Origin: JANQFM01 sp035471925
GTDB taxonomy: Bacteria; Acidobacteriota; UBA6911; RPQK01; DATIPO01
NCBI GenBank assembly: GCA_035471925.1
Contig: DATIPO010000027.1
Span: 1-41,717, forward strand
Reading direction: 5' to 3'
Length of the DNA stretch: 41,717 bases
The position numbers and the translations under genes are program-made. This document shows, in pieces, positions 31,861 through 40,416 of the stretch (its first letter is position 1; each line of letters begins with the position of its first letter). The notes below the pieces were generated by a model. The model ran no database searches. It was not told where the DNA came from and saw only the letters and a program-made list of their open reading frames with translations.

Positions 31861-33657
31861 TCAGCCGACCTTGGCGGCCAGGCTTTCGGCTTGGCTGATG
31901 AGGTCTTCGATAGCCTTGAGTCCCTGAGCCCAGAATTGTTGATCTTTGAGGTCGACGCCCACCCTCGAGGCCAGTTCATCGGGCCAGTCTGAGCCACCGG
32001 CGGCCAGCAGTTCGAGATACTTGGAAGCGAAGGACGCACCTTCGTCTCGGTAACGAGCGAAAAGCGCCATCACCATCAGCTCTCCGAAGGCATAGGCGTA
32101 GACGTAGCCGGGCGTATGAACGAAATGGGGGATGTAGCTCCACCAGCAGGAGTAGTGATCCATCAGACTCACGCTGCCCTGGAACATGCGCGACTGGGTT
32201 TCCATCCACATTTCGCTGATGCGCTGGGAGGAGAGTTCACCTTCCTCGCGCCGGGCGCGGTGGATCTGATGCTCAAAGCGGTTCATGCTGATCTGACGGA
32301 AGACGGTGGCCATGCTGTCGTCGATCTTGGCCACCAGCATGGCCAGTTCATTGGCGGGTTTCTTTTCCTTGCGGCGCAGACTCTCGAAGACCAGCATTTC
32401 GCCGAAAACGGAAGCCGTCTCGGCCATGGTCAAGGGCGTGTCGCAGTGAAGCACTCCCTGCTTGCGGGCCAGGTACTGGTGGACGCCGTGGCCCAGCTCA
32501 TGGGCCAGGGTCTGGACATCGCGGTCGCGTCCCGTGTAATTGAGGAAGACATAGGGATGGGCACTGGGGACGGTACTGTGGCTGTAGGCACCTCCCCGCT
32601 TGAAACGCACTACGGGGGCGTCAATCCAATTCTTGTCGAAGAACAATCCCGCCACTCGGGCCATTTCAGGATGAAAGTCCTCGTAGGCGTCGAGCACGAT
32701 GGAGCGGGCTTGGCTCCAATCGTAGCGGCGGTCGGACTGGGCGATGGGAGCGTAGCGGTCGTAGTCGTAGAGTTCGTCGTATTTCAGCAGTGACTTCTTG
32801 AGGCTGTAATAGCGGGCGGCCAGATCGTAGCGGCCGGTGACGGCCTCGATCAGGTTCTCCACCGCCTCGTCGCTGACTTGGTTGGCCAGGTTGCGTCCCG
32901 CCAGCCAATGGGGATAGTTGCGCAGGCGGTCGTCGGAAGCCTTGTCGGCCAAGAGCGTGTTGAAGACGAAGGTGGTTTCGCGCAACCTCCTCTGGAGTCC
33001 CTCGGTTAGCGAAAGAGCCGCTTGGCGCCGCCGATCGCGGTCAGCGTCGTGGAGTTTGGCCAAGACTTCCTGCTCGCTCATCTCCTCGCCTTCAAGGGTG
33101 AAGCGGGTGGCTCCCAGTGTCTCGTCGAAAAAGCGATTCCAGGCCGAGCGTCCGGTGACCGACTTTTCTGAGAGGATCTTTTCTTCGGGCTCGCTGAGAA
33201 CATGCTGCTTGAGCCGTCTTTGCAGGAGCAGGTAATGGCGGTAACCCTGCAAGTGAGGACTCTGCATCAGCTCCTCGGCTTGCTCGTCGGGAACCGCAAT
33301 CCATTCCAAATCGAAGAAGAGCACAGTCTGGCTGACGCGGTTGTACGATTCACGCACCTTCTGCAGGAGAGCTCCCTTGGAGGGATCGCCGGTGTTGGTG
33401 GTCCAGTCCAGATAGACGTAGGAATAGGCGCGTCCGATCTCGTCATGGATTTGCTCGTATTGCGACAAGGCCTCGGTCATCTGGGCAGCGCTGTAGGAGC
33501 CCAAGTTGCCCTTGTGCCGCTCGCGGAAGGCCTCGGCCCGCGCTTCGATCTGGGGCAGTTCCCGTTCCATGGATTCCGGCGACTCATAAAGATCGGTGAG
33601 ATCCCAACGAACCTCTTCAGCGCCGGTCTTTTCTACCGCCATGGCCTGTTGGTTCAT
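31861..33657 (-). CDS. pepF: Oligoendopeptidase F-family (M3) metallopeptidase
   Basis: The 598-residue length is normal for PepF. The N-terminal helical half has RWDLTDLYESPESMERELP and YLDWTTNTGDPSKGALLQ. The zinc site HELGH is at 386-390 with downstream glutamate E413 in LTMAETASVFGE. It is a cytoplasmic peptidase that cuts short peptides, usually those made by larger proteases. The ATG at 33657 has AAAGG about eight bases upstream, and an AT-rich promoter-like pair lies at 33694-33721. The absence of a signal peptide fits. The MauE-like gene follows after 28 bases. All residues needed for zinc catalysis are present. Confidence 0.93.
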   Translation of the reverse strand: MNQQAMAVEKTGAEEVRWDLTDLYESPESMERELPQIEARAEAFRERHKGNLGSYSAAQMTEALSQYEQIHDEIGRAYSYVYLDWTTNTGDPSKGALLQKVRESYNRVSQTVLFFDLEWIAVPDEQAEELMQSPHLQGYRHYLLLQRRLKQHVLSEPEEKILSEKSVTGRSAWNRFFDETLGATRFTLEGEEMSEQEVLAKLHDADRDRRRQAALSLTEGLQRRLRETTFVFNTLLADKASDDRLRNYPHWLAGRNLANQVSDEAVENLIEAVTGRYDLAARYYSLKKSLLKYDELYDYDRYAPIAQSDRRYDWSQARSIVLDAYEDFHPEMARVAGLFFDKNWIDAPVVRFKRGGAYSHSTVPSAHPYVFLNYTGRDRDVQTLAHELGHGVHQYLARKQGVLHCDTPLTMAETASVFGEMLVFESLRRKEKKPANELAMLVAKIDDSMATVFRQISMNRFEHQIHRARREEGELSSQRISEMWMETQSRMFQGSVSLMDHYSCWWSYIPHFVHTPGYVYAYAFGELMVMALFARYRDEGASFASKYLELLAAGGSDWPDELASRVGVDLKDQQFWAQGLKAIEDLISQAESLAAKVG

Positions 33658-33693
33658 CTAATTCACCTTTCCTAATTTCTCATAACGAAATAA

Positions 33694-33721
33694 ATGATAA
33701 CTTTCCTTGTTGTTTCAGCAA
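33694..33721 (-). promoter_or_regulatory. Possible promoter of the oligoendopeptidase gene
   Basis: On the minus strand TTGCTG and TATCAT are 16 bases apart, 37 bases before the ATG at 33657, in the most AT-rich part of this region. The -35 is a weak match. Confidence 0.35.
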
Positions 33722-33820
33722 GTTTGCCAAGTTCTAACATAGCGAGCGCGCCGGGGCAATGCCTGACAGGATTTCCACTTGGGCCTGATTGGGAAGAATA
33801 CCATGTTTCCCGGCCCCGGC

Positions 33821-35323
33821 TCAGTCCTGGAAGGCCTGCTCTTCCAGCACTCGCTTGAGCACCGAGGTCCCCCGCTTCAGTTCATGGGAGGGCACGCCGC
33901 AGAATCCCAACATCAGGCCCTTGCGCTGAGGATCGGCCAAGTAGTAGCGGGAAAGCGAAGGCGCGTCAATGCGGCTGTCGCCCAAGGTCCGGCTCAAAGC
34001 CCTGTCGTCGGCCTCCTTCTCAAGGTCGAGCACCAGGTGCATGCCCGAGTCGACTGGCGCTACCGTCGGACCCTCGGGAAAGGCCTCCCGCAGCGCCTCC
34101 ACCAAGACCTTCATGCGGCGGCGGTAGAGTCCTCGCATGCGGCGGATGTGGGCTGAAAAGTGTCCTTCGCCGATGAAATCGGCCAGGATGCGCTGGGTAA
34201 ATCCGGGTGGATGTCCGTCCATCAGCGCCCGGGCCGATGTAAAGGCGTCTAAGAGGGCTTCTGGAACGACCAGGTATCCCAGGCGCAAGGAGGGAAAGAG
34301 GACCTTGCTGAAGGTCCCCACGTAGAACACCCGTCCCGACTCGTCGAGCCCCTGGAGGGAGGCCAGGGGCTGGCCGGCGTAGCGGAATTCGCTGTCATAG
34401 TCGTCCTCCAGGATCCAGGCACCCGAGCGCGAGGCCCATTCCAGCAGGGCCAGACGGCGTCCCAGACTGAGCATCGAACCCAGAGGGAAATGGTGGGAAG
34501 GAGTGACGTAAACCATGCGGGCCTCAGGAGCCCGCCCGATGCCCTCTTCCACGTTGATGCCTTCATCGTCGACGGGGATGGGGACCAGCCGGGCACCCGC
34601 CGCTCCCAGGGCGCCCCTGGCACCCAAATAGCCGGGCTCCTCCATCCACACCTTTTCACCGGGCTCCAGGAGGACCCGGGCGCAAAGGTCGAGTGCCTGC
34701 TGGGAGCTGGAGAGGATGAGAATCTGGCGCCAGTCGCAGCGCACGCCCCGAGCGGTATTGAGGTAGGAGGAAAGCGATCGGCGCAACGCGTCCAACCCCC
34801 GAGGATCTCCGTAACTCAGAGCGGAGCGGGTAATGCGCCGCATCTGACGGGCGGCAATGCGGCGCCATTGTTCGACTGGGAAGGCGTCCAGTGCGGGGAG
34901 GCCAGGCGAGAAGGGGATGGGCGATTCGGGATCGGGCGTCATCTGCAATGAGGCGTACCACTCCACGCGTCTGGAGAGGACGGGAAGCTGCCCCTTGGAT
35001 TCCACCTTGGAGGGACCCGGTTCGTCCTTTTGCACCTGGAGAAACTCCTCAGGGAGGCTGTCGGAAACGTAGGTTCCCGACCCGATGCGGCTTTCCAGGT
35101 AGCCTTCGGCGGCCAGTTGTTCGAAGGCGTTGACCACGGTGTTGCGGCCCAGTCCCCATTCGGCGGCCAATCCGCGGCTGGAAGGAAGGCGCGTCCCCGG
35201 CGGCAGTCCTCCTTCCAGGATGGCGCGCCGGATGGCGTCGTACAGTTGCCTCTGCAATGGCACCGAGCTCTCACGCTGAGGGGCCAGCATGGCCAGAATG
35301 GCTCCAGACGATCTCTTTGGCAT
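33821..35323 (-). CDS. MocR/PdxR-type regulator (GntR helix-turn-helix plus aminotransferase-like domain)
   Basis: The ATG at 35323 has GGGGGA nine bases upstream and gives 500 residues; a longer frame upstream has no site. A GntR-type winged helix (about 18-88) contains LYDAIRRAILEGGLPPGTRLP, SSRGLAAEWGLGRNTVVNAFEQL and GYLESRIGSGTYV. The fold-type-I aminotransferase-like part (about 115-490) has SYGDPRGLDALRRSL, EDDYDSEFRY and the PLP lysine K340 in VGTFSKVLFPSLRLGY. MocR proteins use PLP or an adduct as ligand and activate or repress neighbouring genes. It is divergent from the PQQ-dehydrogenase gene, which may be its target, although other MocR proteins control vitamin B6 or amino-acid genes. 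A large hairpin lies between. Confidence 0.9.
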   Translation of the reverse strand: MPKRSSGAILAMLAPQRESSVPLQRQLYDAIRRAILEGGLPPGTRLPSSRGLAAEWGLGRNTVVNAFEQLAAEGYLESRIGSGTYVSDSLPEEFLQVQKDEPGPSKVESKGQLPVLSRRVEWYASLQMTPDPESPIPFSPGLPALDAFPVEQWRRIAARQMRRITRSALSYGDPRGLDALRRSLSSYLNTARGVRCDWRQILILSSSQQALDLCARVLLEPGEKVWMEEPGYLGARGALGAAGARLVPIPVDDEGINVEEGIGRAPEARMVYVTPSHHFPLGSMLSLGRRLALLEWASRSGAWILEDDYDSEFRYAGQPLASLQGLDESGRVFYVGTFSKVLFPSLRLGYLVVPEALLDAFTSARALMDGHPPGFTQRILADFIGEGHFSAHIRRMRGLYRRRMKVLVEALREAFPEGPTVAPVDSGMHLVLDLEKEADDRALSRTLGDSRIDAPSLSRYYLADPQRKGLMLGFCGVPSHELKRGTSVLKRVLEEQAFQD

Positions 35324-35415
35324 GGTTGATTGGTCCCCCGAAAAAGCTAAAAATGGCTCTACGAACCGAACCACTCCAGTCTTAAAGTATACGCCATCGA
35401 TAGCCTCATTGAGAT

Positions 35416-35494
35416 GCGAGGCCCGCTCAGAAGCATTTGCGGACTTGGACCTGCACACCCTTCGAGTCCGCAACGCCTCCGAGCGGGCCTTCGC
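35416..35494. repeat. Two-tier inverted repeat between divergent genes
   Basis: An outer pair (GCGAGGCCCGCTC at 35416-35428 with its complement at 35481-35494, one bulged base) encloses an inner perfect nine-base pair (TTGCGGACT at 35437-35445 and AGTCCGCAA at 35465-35473). It could fold as one large hairpin in RNA or a cruciform in DNA. It occupies part of the gap between the MocR gene and the PQQ-dehydrogenase gene. Confidence 0.6.
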
Positions 35495-35731
35495 TCTCTA
35501 GGACCACCAGGTGGCCAACCCGTTCACGCACGAGTCAGTTTCAGCGGCAAAGGTCAGTTGCCCTAATCCTCTCGACGATATGAGGCTCCACCGGTTCGTT
35601 CCTATCTTCGCGGGCCCCCGCTTGTCCCCATCTCTCCCCCGCCTGTCCCTGCCTGCTTGAGGATGCCTTGGCTGAAGTTGTGGAATACCTGCGCTTGGCC
35701 AGATCAAAGACCGGTTTGCAAGGAGGAACAG

Positions 35732-37738
35732 ATGAGACTTCGAGCGGGAATGGGGGCGATGACGTTTATGGGACTTGGGCTGCTTCTTGTGGCGTCCGGG
35801 GTCACCGCCGCGGAGTTGCAGGAGCCCCAAAGCGGCAAGCCTGAAGATAAGGGCCGATGGACGCACTACGGAGGCGACGCGGGTGGAAGCCGATTTGCCA
35901 CGGCTGAGCAGATCGCTCCCGACAACGTCTCGGACCTGATACCGGCCTGGACTTACCGCAGCGGCGACGTCAGCCATGGGGAAAAGGGCCGTCGCAAGTC
36001 GAAATTCGAGGCGACTCCCATCCTCTTCGAGGGACGCCTCTATTTCTCAACTCCTTTCAGCCGCGTCATTGCCCTCGATCCTGCCAGCGGAGCGGAATTG
36101 TGGACCTTCGATCCTGAGATCGACTTGGAAGAGCACTACTCGGAGTCGCTGGTCACCCGGGGGGTGGCGGCTTGGCGCGATCCTCAAGCCCAGGCCGACG
36201 CAGGTTGCGCCGTCCGCATCTTCTTCGCTTCCCAGGACGCCCGGCTGCACGCCCTCGACGCCGCCTCGGGACGTCCATGCCCCGGCTTTGCCTCGGGGGG
36301 CCCCGTCGATCTCAAGCAGGGCGTGGGGAAGGTCGAGATCGGCGAGTACGAAGTGACTTCGCCACCCACCGTGTCCGGACCCGTGGTGGTAGTCGGCTCG
36401 GCCCAGGGTGACAACCGCCGCGTGGAGGTCGAGTGGGGGACGGTGCGCGCCTACGACTTACGCAGCGGACGGCTGCGCTGGAGCTTCAATCCCGTGCCCA
36501 AGCGGCCGGGCGATCCTGGCTGGGATGCGTGGGAACCCGATTCGGCCCGACGCACGGGCGCCGCCAACGCCTGGAGTACCTTTGCAGCCGACCCCGAGCG
36601 CGGCTTGGTCTTCATCCCAACCGGCAGCGCCGCACCCGACTTCTACGGCGGGGAGCGTCCCGGAGACAACCGCTACGCCAACAGCATCGTGGCCTTGCGC
36701 GCCGAGGACGGCTCGCTGGCCTGGCACTTTCAGGTCGTCCACCACGATCTGTGGGACTACGATATCGCCGCCCAGCCCCTGCTGACCACCCTGCAACGGG
36801 AGGGAAAGACTGTTCCCGTGGTGGTGGCCAACACCAAGATGGGGCACGTCTTCGTCCTCCACCGCGAAAGCGGCAAGCCGGTCTGGCCAGTGGAAGAGCG
36901 CTCCGTGCCCTCCAGCGGGGTGGAAGGCGAGAAGGCTTCTCCAACCCAGCCCTTTCCTTCCCTGCCCTGGCTGCACGACGAACTCAAGTCGCCCAACGAC
37001 GTCTTCGCCCTCTCCGACGAGGACCGCCAGGCCTGCCTCAAGATGATTGAAGGATTCCGCTATGAAGGGCGCTTCACGCCTCCCAGCCTGCAAGGGTCGA
37101 TCTTCTGGCCCGGCAACGTGGGCGGCGTCAACTGGGGCGGAGCCGCCGTTGATCCTGCTCAAGGCATCATGGTCACCAACGTCAACCAACTCGCCTTCCT
37201 GGTCACCCTGATTCCCCGCGAGGACTACAGGCGCCGCGCCCAGCAGGCCCGCAGAGAACGCCTCTCACTGCAGTTCACGGCCCAGGAGGGCACGCCCTAC
37301 GGCATGAGCCGGCGCCCCTTCCTGGCTCCCAGCGGCGTCCCCTGCACGCCTCCTCCCTGGGGCAAGACAGTGGCTCTCGACCTTAATCAGGGCAAGATCT
37401 TGTGGGAAATCCCTTCGGGCTTCGTCAAAGATCTGGCCCAGCATCCCAAGGCCCGCGAGTTCGGCTCCCCCACCCTGGGCGGACCCATGATCACGGCTTC
37501 CGGACTGGTTTTCGTCTCGGGCGGCAAGGACGAGCGCCTGCATGCACTCGATCTCTCCAGCGGACGCCAGCTCTGGTCAGCACCCCTTCCCGGAGGCGGC
37601 CAGGCCACGCCCATGAGCTATCTCCATGAGGGACGCCAATACATCGTCATCGCCGCCGGTGGCCACGAAGGCCTGGGCACCACCCTCTCCGACCATCTGG
37701 TCGCCTTCGCCCTCCCCGAGGACGACAACCAGCCGTAG
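35732..37738 (+). CDS. Secreted PQQ-dependent dehydrogenase (glucose-dehydrogenase-like)
   Basis: The ATG at 35732 has AAGGAGG five bases upstream; the earlier frame start at 35657 lacks one and has no signal. The 668-residue product has a signal peptide (1-27) and an eight-bladed quinoprotein propeller. WTHYGGDAGGSRF (43-55) opens it. ATPILFEGRLYFSTPFSRVIALDPASGAELW, FFASQDARLHALDAASGR and the HHDLWDYD motif (337-344) follow, and the last blades contain GKTVALDLNQGKILW and VFVSGGKDERLHALDLSSGRQLW. This is the soluble part of membrane glucose-type dehydrogenases without their helices, so it should oxidise a sugar or alcohol in the periplasm using PQQ. No PQQ synthesis genes are in the window. 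Confidence 0.88.
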   Translation: MRLRAGMGAMTFMGLGLLLVASGVTAAELQEPQSGKPEDKGRWTHYGGDAGGSRFATAEQIAPDNVSDLIPAWTYRSGDVSHGEKGRRKSKFEATPILFEGRLYFSTPFSRVIALDPASGAELWTFDPEIDLEEHYSESLVTRGVAAWRDPQAQADAGCAVRIFFASQDARLHALDAASGRPCPGFASGGPVDLKQGVGKVEIGEYEVTSPPTVSGPVVVVGSAQGDNRRVEVEWGTVRAYDLRSGRLRWSFNPVPKRPGDPGWDAWEPDSARRTGAANAWSTFAADPERGLVFIPTGSAAPDFYGGERPGDNRYANSIVALRAEDGSLAWHFQVVHHDLWDYDIAAQPLLTTLQREGKTVPVVVANTKMGHVFVLHRESGKPVWPVEERSVPSSGVEGEKASPTQPFPSLPWLHDELKSPNDVFALSDEDRQACLKMIEGFRYEGRFTPPSLQGSIFWPGNVGGVNWGGAAVDPAQGIMVTNVNQLAFLVTLIPREDYRRRAQQARRERLSLQFTAQEGTPYGMSRRPFLAPSGVPCTPPPWGKTVALDLNQGKILWEIPSGFVKDLAQHPKAREFGSPTLGGPMITASGLVFVSGGKDERLHALDLSSGRQLWSAPLPGGGQATPMSYLHEGRQYIVIAAGGHEGLGTTLSDHLVAFALPEDDNQP

Positions 37739-37756
37739 GACGATCTCAGATGACTG

Positions 37757-37912
37757 CAAAGTTAGAGTTTCGCCGGTTTCGGCGTCCAGGCTGGCTACCA
37801 CGTCGCTGTCGCCCTAGCGGCGCATGGTGTAGAGCCGCCCGTCCTAATAGAGGATGGCGGAGAAGCCCCAACCAAAGCGCGGCTCCTGGTTCCCAACCTC
37901 AAGCACTGGCAC
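37757..37912 (-). pseudogene. Relic of a PQQ/BamB-like beta-propeller protein
   Basis: On the minus strand a single frame reads LEVGNQEPRFGWGFSAILY, stop, DGRLYTMRR, stop, GDSDVVASLDAETGETL. This is one propeller blade of a quinoprotein-like protein (LDAxTGE is the blade end) with two stops. It lies antisense to and just downstream of the intact PQQ-dehydrogenase gene, but its sequence is not a copy of that gene's last blade. It is too short and broken to be expressed. Confidence 0.6.
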
Positions 37913-37970
37913 CAATCCGCCGGCTACGGAGGAATGGCAAGGCTACAGAGGACAAGCAGCGTCTCTCTCG

Positions 37971-38252
37971 AACCTCAAGTCTGGGCTCCCCACAGGGGGA
38001 GCTATAAGCAGCCCAGCGTCGGCGCTGAACATCAAGTCCGGGCTCCGTGAAGGGCAGCCATAAGCCAGCCCAGCGTCGGCGTTGAAAATCAAGTCCGGGC
38101 CTGAAGAGGAGCGATAAGCCAGCCCAGCGTCGGCGCTGAACATCAAGTCTGGGCTCCCTGAAGGGGAGCCATAAGCTAGCCCAGCGTCGGCGCTGAACAT
38201 CAAGTCCGGGCTCCCTGAAGGGGAGCCATAGGCTAGCCCAGGGTAAAGCGAA
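37971..38252 (+). repeat. Tandem array of five 54-57-base palindromic units
   Basis: Units start at 37971, 38028, 38085, 38139 and 38196; four are 57 bases and the third is 54. Each has TCAAGTCYGGGC, a small hairpin of the type GGCTCCC-tgaa-GGGGAGCC, then ATAAGCYAGCCCAGCGTCGG. Units 2, 4 and 5 are nearly identical; 1 and 3 are more diverged. Frames on the minus strand stay open across it, which follows from the unit length and is not evidence of coding. There are no unique spacers, so it is not CRISPR. Confidence 0.9.
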
Positions 38253-38283
38253 GGCGCGCAAGCGGCTGAGCGGCACCCTGGGT
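38196..38283 (+). repeat. Complete copy of the dispersed repeat at the array end
   Basis: The last array unit changes from AGCCCAGCG to AGCCCAGGGT and runs on to CACCCTGGGT. It gives the same layout as the copy at 13058-13143 in opposite orientation: an inner hairpin followed by an outer ACCCTGGG pair. The array seems to have grown from this element. Confidence 0.65.
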
Positions 38284-38373
38284 CAAGACGAGTCACAAAG
38301 ACAAACCCTGTAAGGGTGCAATAAAGGCAGGCCTTCAAGGTCACCACGAAGCGGTGCCAACGGGGATGGCATA

Positions 38374-40416
38374 ATGATCATCGTGTTTAAGAGGCTGATC
38401 TGGACCGGTTTGGCGGCTGCCGCACTGCTCTGCGGACTGCTGGAAGCTCGACCGTCCAACGGGCTTTCCCAGGTGCCTGAGTCCTCCGAAATGGAGAGGG
38501 CCGCTCAGTCCGGGAGTCCGGCCCAGCCCGATGGTCCGGCCCAATCCGGCAGTCGGGACGGAGCTCAGCGGAAAAGCCCTGGAAAAGACCAGCCGCCCCC
38601 CCAGGACGAACCGCCCCCTCTGCACGAAACCATCGTCGTTACCGCCTCGCGCCAGGACGAAGAAATCATCGACTCGGTTTCTTTCGTGACCCACCTCGGC
38701 CGCCGGGAACTCATCGACGCGCCCGGCCTGACGCTGGACGCCAAGTTACGCCGGGTGCCCGGATTCAGCCTTTTCCGCCGCTCGGGAAGCCTTATTGCCC
38801 ATCCCACCACCCAGGGCCTCTCGCTGCGCGGCATCGGCCCCAGCGGAGCCAGCCGCTCCCTGGTCCTGCTCGACGGCATCCCCCTCAACGACCCCTTTGG
38901 CGGGTGGATCTACTGGAACCGCGTCCCGACTTCGGCCCTGCATGCGGTGGAAGTGGCCCGGGGAGGGGGCAGCCAACTCTACGGCAGCTCAGCCCTGGGC
39001 GGAACCCTGCAACTGCTCACCTTGTCGCCGGACGACCCAGGACACACGGCCAACAAAAGCCGTTTCGCAGGCAACCTGCAAGCCGGACGCTTCGAGACTT
39101 TCAACGGCGAAGCCTCTGCCGCCGGAGAGCGCGGCCATTGGCGCTATCTAGCCGCTGGACGCCTCTTCGACAGCGAGGGATTCTTCGTCGTGCCCGAGGA
39201 CCAACGGGGCCAAGTCGACCGGCCCCTGGACCTGGCCTTCCAGAGCTTTCTGGGACGCGTCGAATACAAGGATTTCCACACCACCCTCAACCTCTACCAC
39301 GAGGACCGGGGCAATGGCACGCCGCTGCAGCGCAACGGTTCCCGCTTCCAGCTTGTGGAGGCCGGCTTCGTGCGTCCCAACTGGCGTTGGAGCGTCCACT
39401 TCCAGGCGGGACGCTTCGACAACCGCTTTTCACGCATCGCGCCCAACCGCGCCAGCGAGGTTCAGACCGCTGTACAGCGCTTCGACACCACGGCTCTGGG
39501 CTCTGCCTTTTCCACCACGCTGACAGGACGCCTGCTGCTGGGCGGCGACTGGCGTCGGGTGGAGTGGGACGGCAACAGCCAGAATCTGGCCGGGCTCTTC
39601 CTGCAGGACGTGCGCCCCCTCCACCCGCGCCTCGATTTGCTGATGGGCCTGCGCCTGGACCTATGGGAAAACCGCTCGGCTCAAGGCGAAGTCAACCCCC
39701 GCGCCGGACTGGTCTGGAGATCCTTTGACTTCCTCACCGTCCGCACCTCGCTTTACCGCGGATTCCGGGCTCCCACCCTGAACGAGCTCAACCGCCCCTT
39801 TCGGGTCGGAAACGCCCTCACCCTGGCCAACCCCGATCTGGACTCCGAGAGCCTGTGGGGATACGAAGCCGGATTCGACCTGCATCCGGGCACCGACCTG
39901 CTGCTGCGCTTCAACGCCTTCACCACGGCCCTGGACAATCCGGTGGGCAACGTGACCCTCAGCCGCCAACCCGACAGCATTCTGCGCCAGCGCGACAATC
40001 TGGGATCGGTCGAGATCCGCGGATGGGAATTCGAAGGACGCTACCGGCGCGGACCCTGGAACCTGCGGGCGGCCTATCTGTACTCTTTCTCCCAAGTCGA
40101 ATCCAGCGGACGCCGGCTGCCTCAAGCTCCCCTGCACCAGGCTTCGCTGGGCTTCTTTGTCCAACCGACGGGTTGGAGGGCTGGTGCCGAGGTCCGCTAT
40201 CTCTCCAGCCAGTTCAACGACGACCTCAACACCGTGCGGCTGGGAGGCTATGCCTTGTTCGACCTCAGCGCCTCCAAGCCCGTGGGCGAGTCCTGGGAGG
40301 TTTTTGCCGCCATCGAAAACCTCTTCGACCGCCGTTACCCTTTTGATGCCACTCCGGTGGAGCGTCAGGGGGCCCCGCGCCTCGTCCACGCAGGCTTGCG
40401 CTGGAGGCTGCAATGA
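38374..40416 (+). CDS. TonB-dependent outer-membrane receptor
   Basis: The 680-residue product has an N-terminal signal (about 1-26) and a low-complexity stretch rich in proline, serine and glutamine (35-82). The TonB-box-like ETIVVTAS (85-92) follows, then the plug domain (about 95-215: LRRVPGFSLFRRSG, GLSLRGIGPSGASRSLVLLDGIPLNDPFGGW, VEVARGGGSQLYGSSALGGTLQLL). A barrel follows, ending IENLFDRRYPF and HAGLRWRLQ with the usual aromatic-rich last strand. It should import a scarce ligand across the outer membrane using TonB energy; the ligand is unknown, and I saw no cobalamin-type leader. The next gene, a LytS-type kinase, overlaps its end by four bases (40413-40416), so the two are coupled. 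Confidence 0.9.
   Translation: MIIVFKRLIWTGLAAAALLCGLLEARPSNGLSQVPESSEMERAAQSGSPAQPDGPAQSGSRDGAQRKSPGKDQPPPQDEPPPLHETIVVTASRQDEEIIDSVSFVTHLGRRELIDAPGLTLDAKLRRVPGFSLFRRSGSLIAHPTTQGLSLRGIGPSGASRSLVLLDGIPLNDPFGGWIYWNRVPTSALHAVEVARGGGSQLYGSSALGGTLQLLTLSPDDPGHTANKSRFAGNLQAGRFETFNGEASAAGERGHWRYLAAGRLFDSEGFFVVPEDQRGQVDRPLDLAFQSFLGRVEYKDFHTTLNLYHEDRGNGTPLQRNGSRFQLVEAGFVRPNWRWSVHFQAGRFDNRFSRIAPNRASEVQTAVQRFDTTALGSAFSTTLTGRLLLGGDWRRVEWDGNSQNLAGLFLQDVRPLHPRLDLLMGLRLDLWENRSAQGEVNPRAGLVWRSFDFLTVRTSLYRGFRAPTLNELNRPFRVGNALTLANPDLDSESLWGYEAGFDLHPGTDLLLRFNAFTTALDNPVGNVTLSRQPDSILRQRDNLGSVEIRGWEFEGRYRRGPWNLRAAYLYSFSQVESSGRRLPQAPLHQASLGFFVQPTGWRAGAEVRYLSSQFNDDLNTVRLGGYALFDLSASKPVGESWEVFAAIENLFDRRYPFDATPVERQGAPRLVHAGLRWRLQ

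Noticed and set aside
37971..38252. CRISPR array
   Set aside because: Units are contiguous, with no unique spacers between them, and no cas genes are present.
37899..38347. Minus-strand frames with a repeated 19-residue pattern across the tandem array
   Set aside because: The unit is 57 bases, so any open frame repeats automatically; there is no ribosome site, no signal, and two frames are equally open.
38284..38373. Cobalamin or other riboswitch before the TonB receptor
   Set aside because: A small ACCCT/AGGGT hairpin exists, but none of the conserved riboswitch boxes was found.
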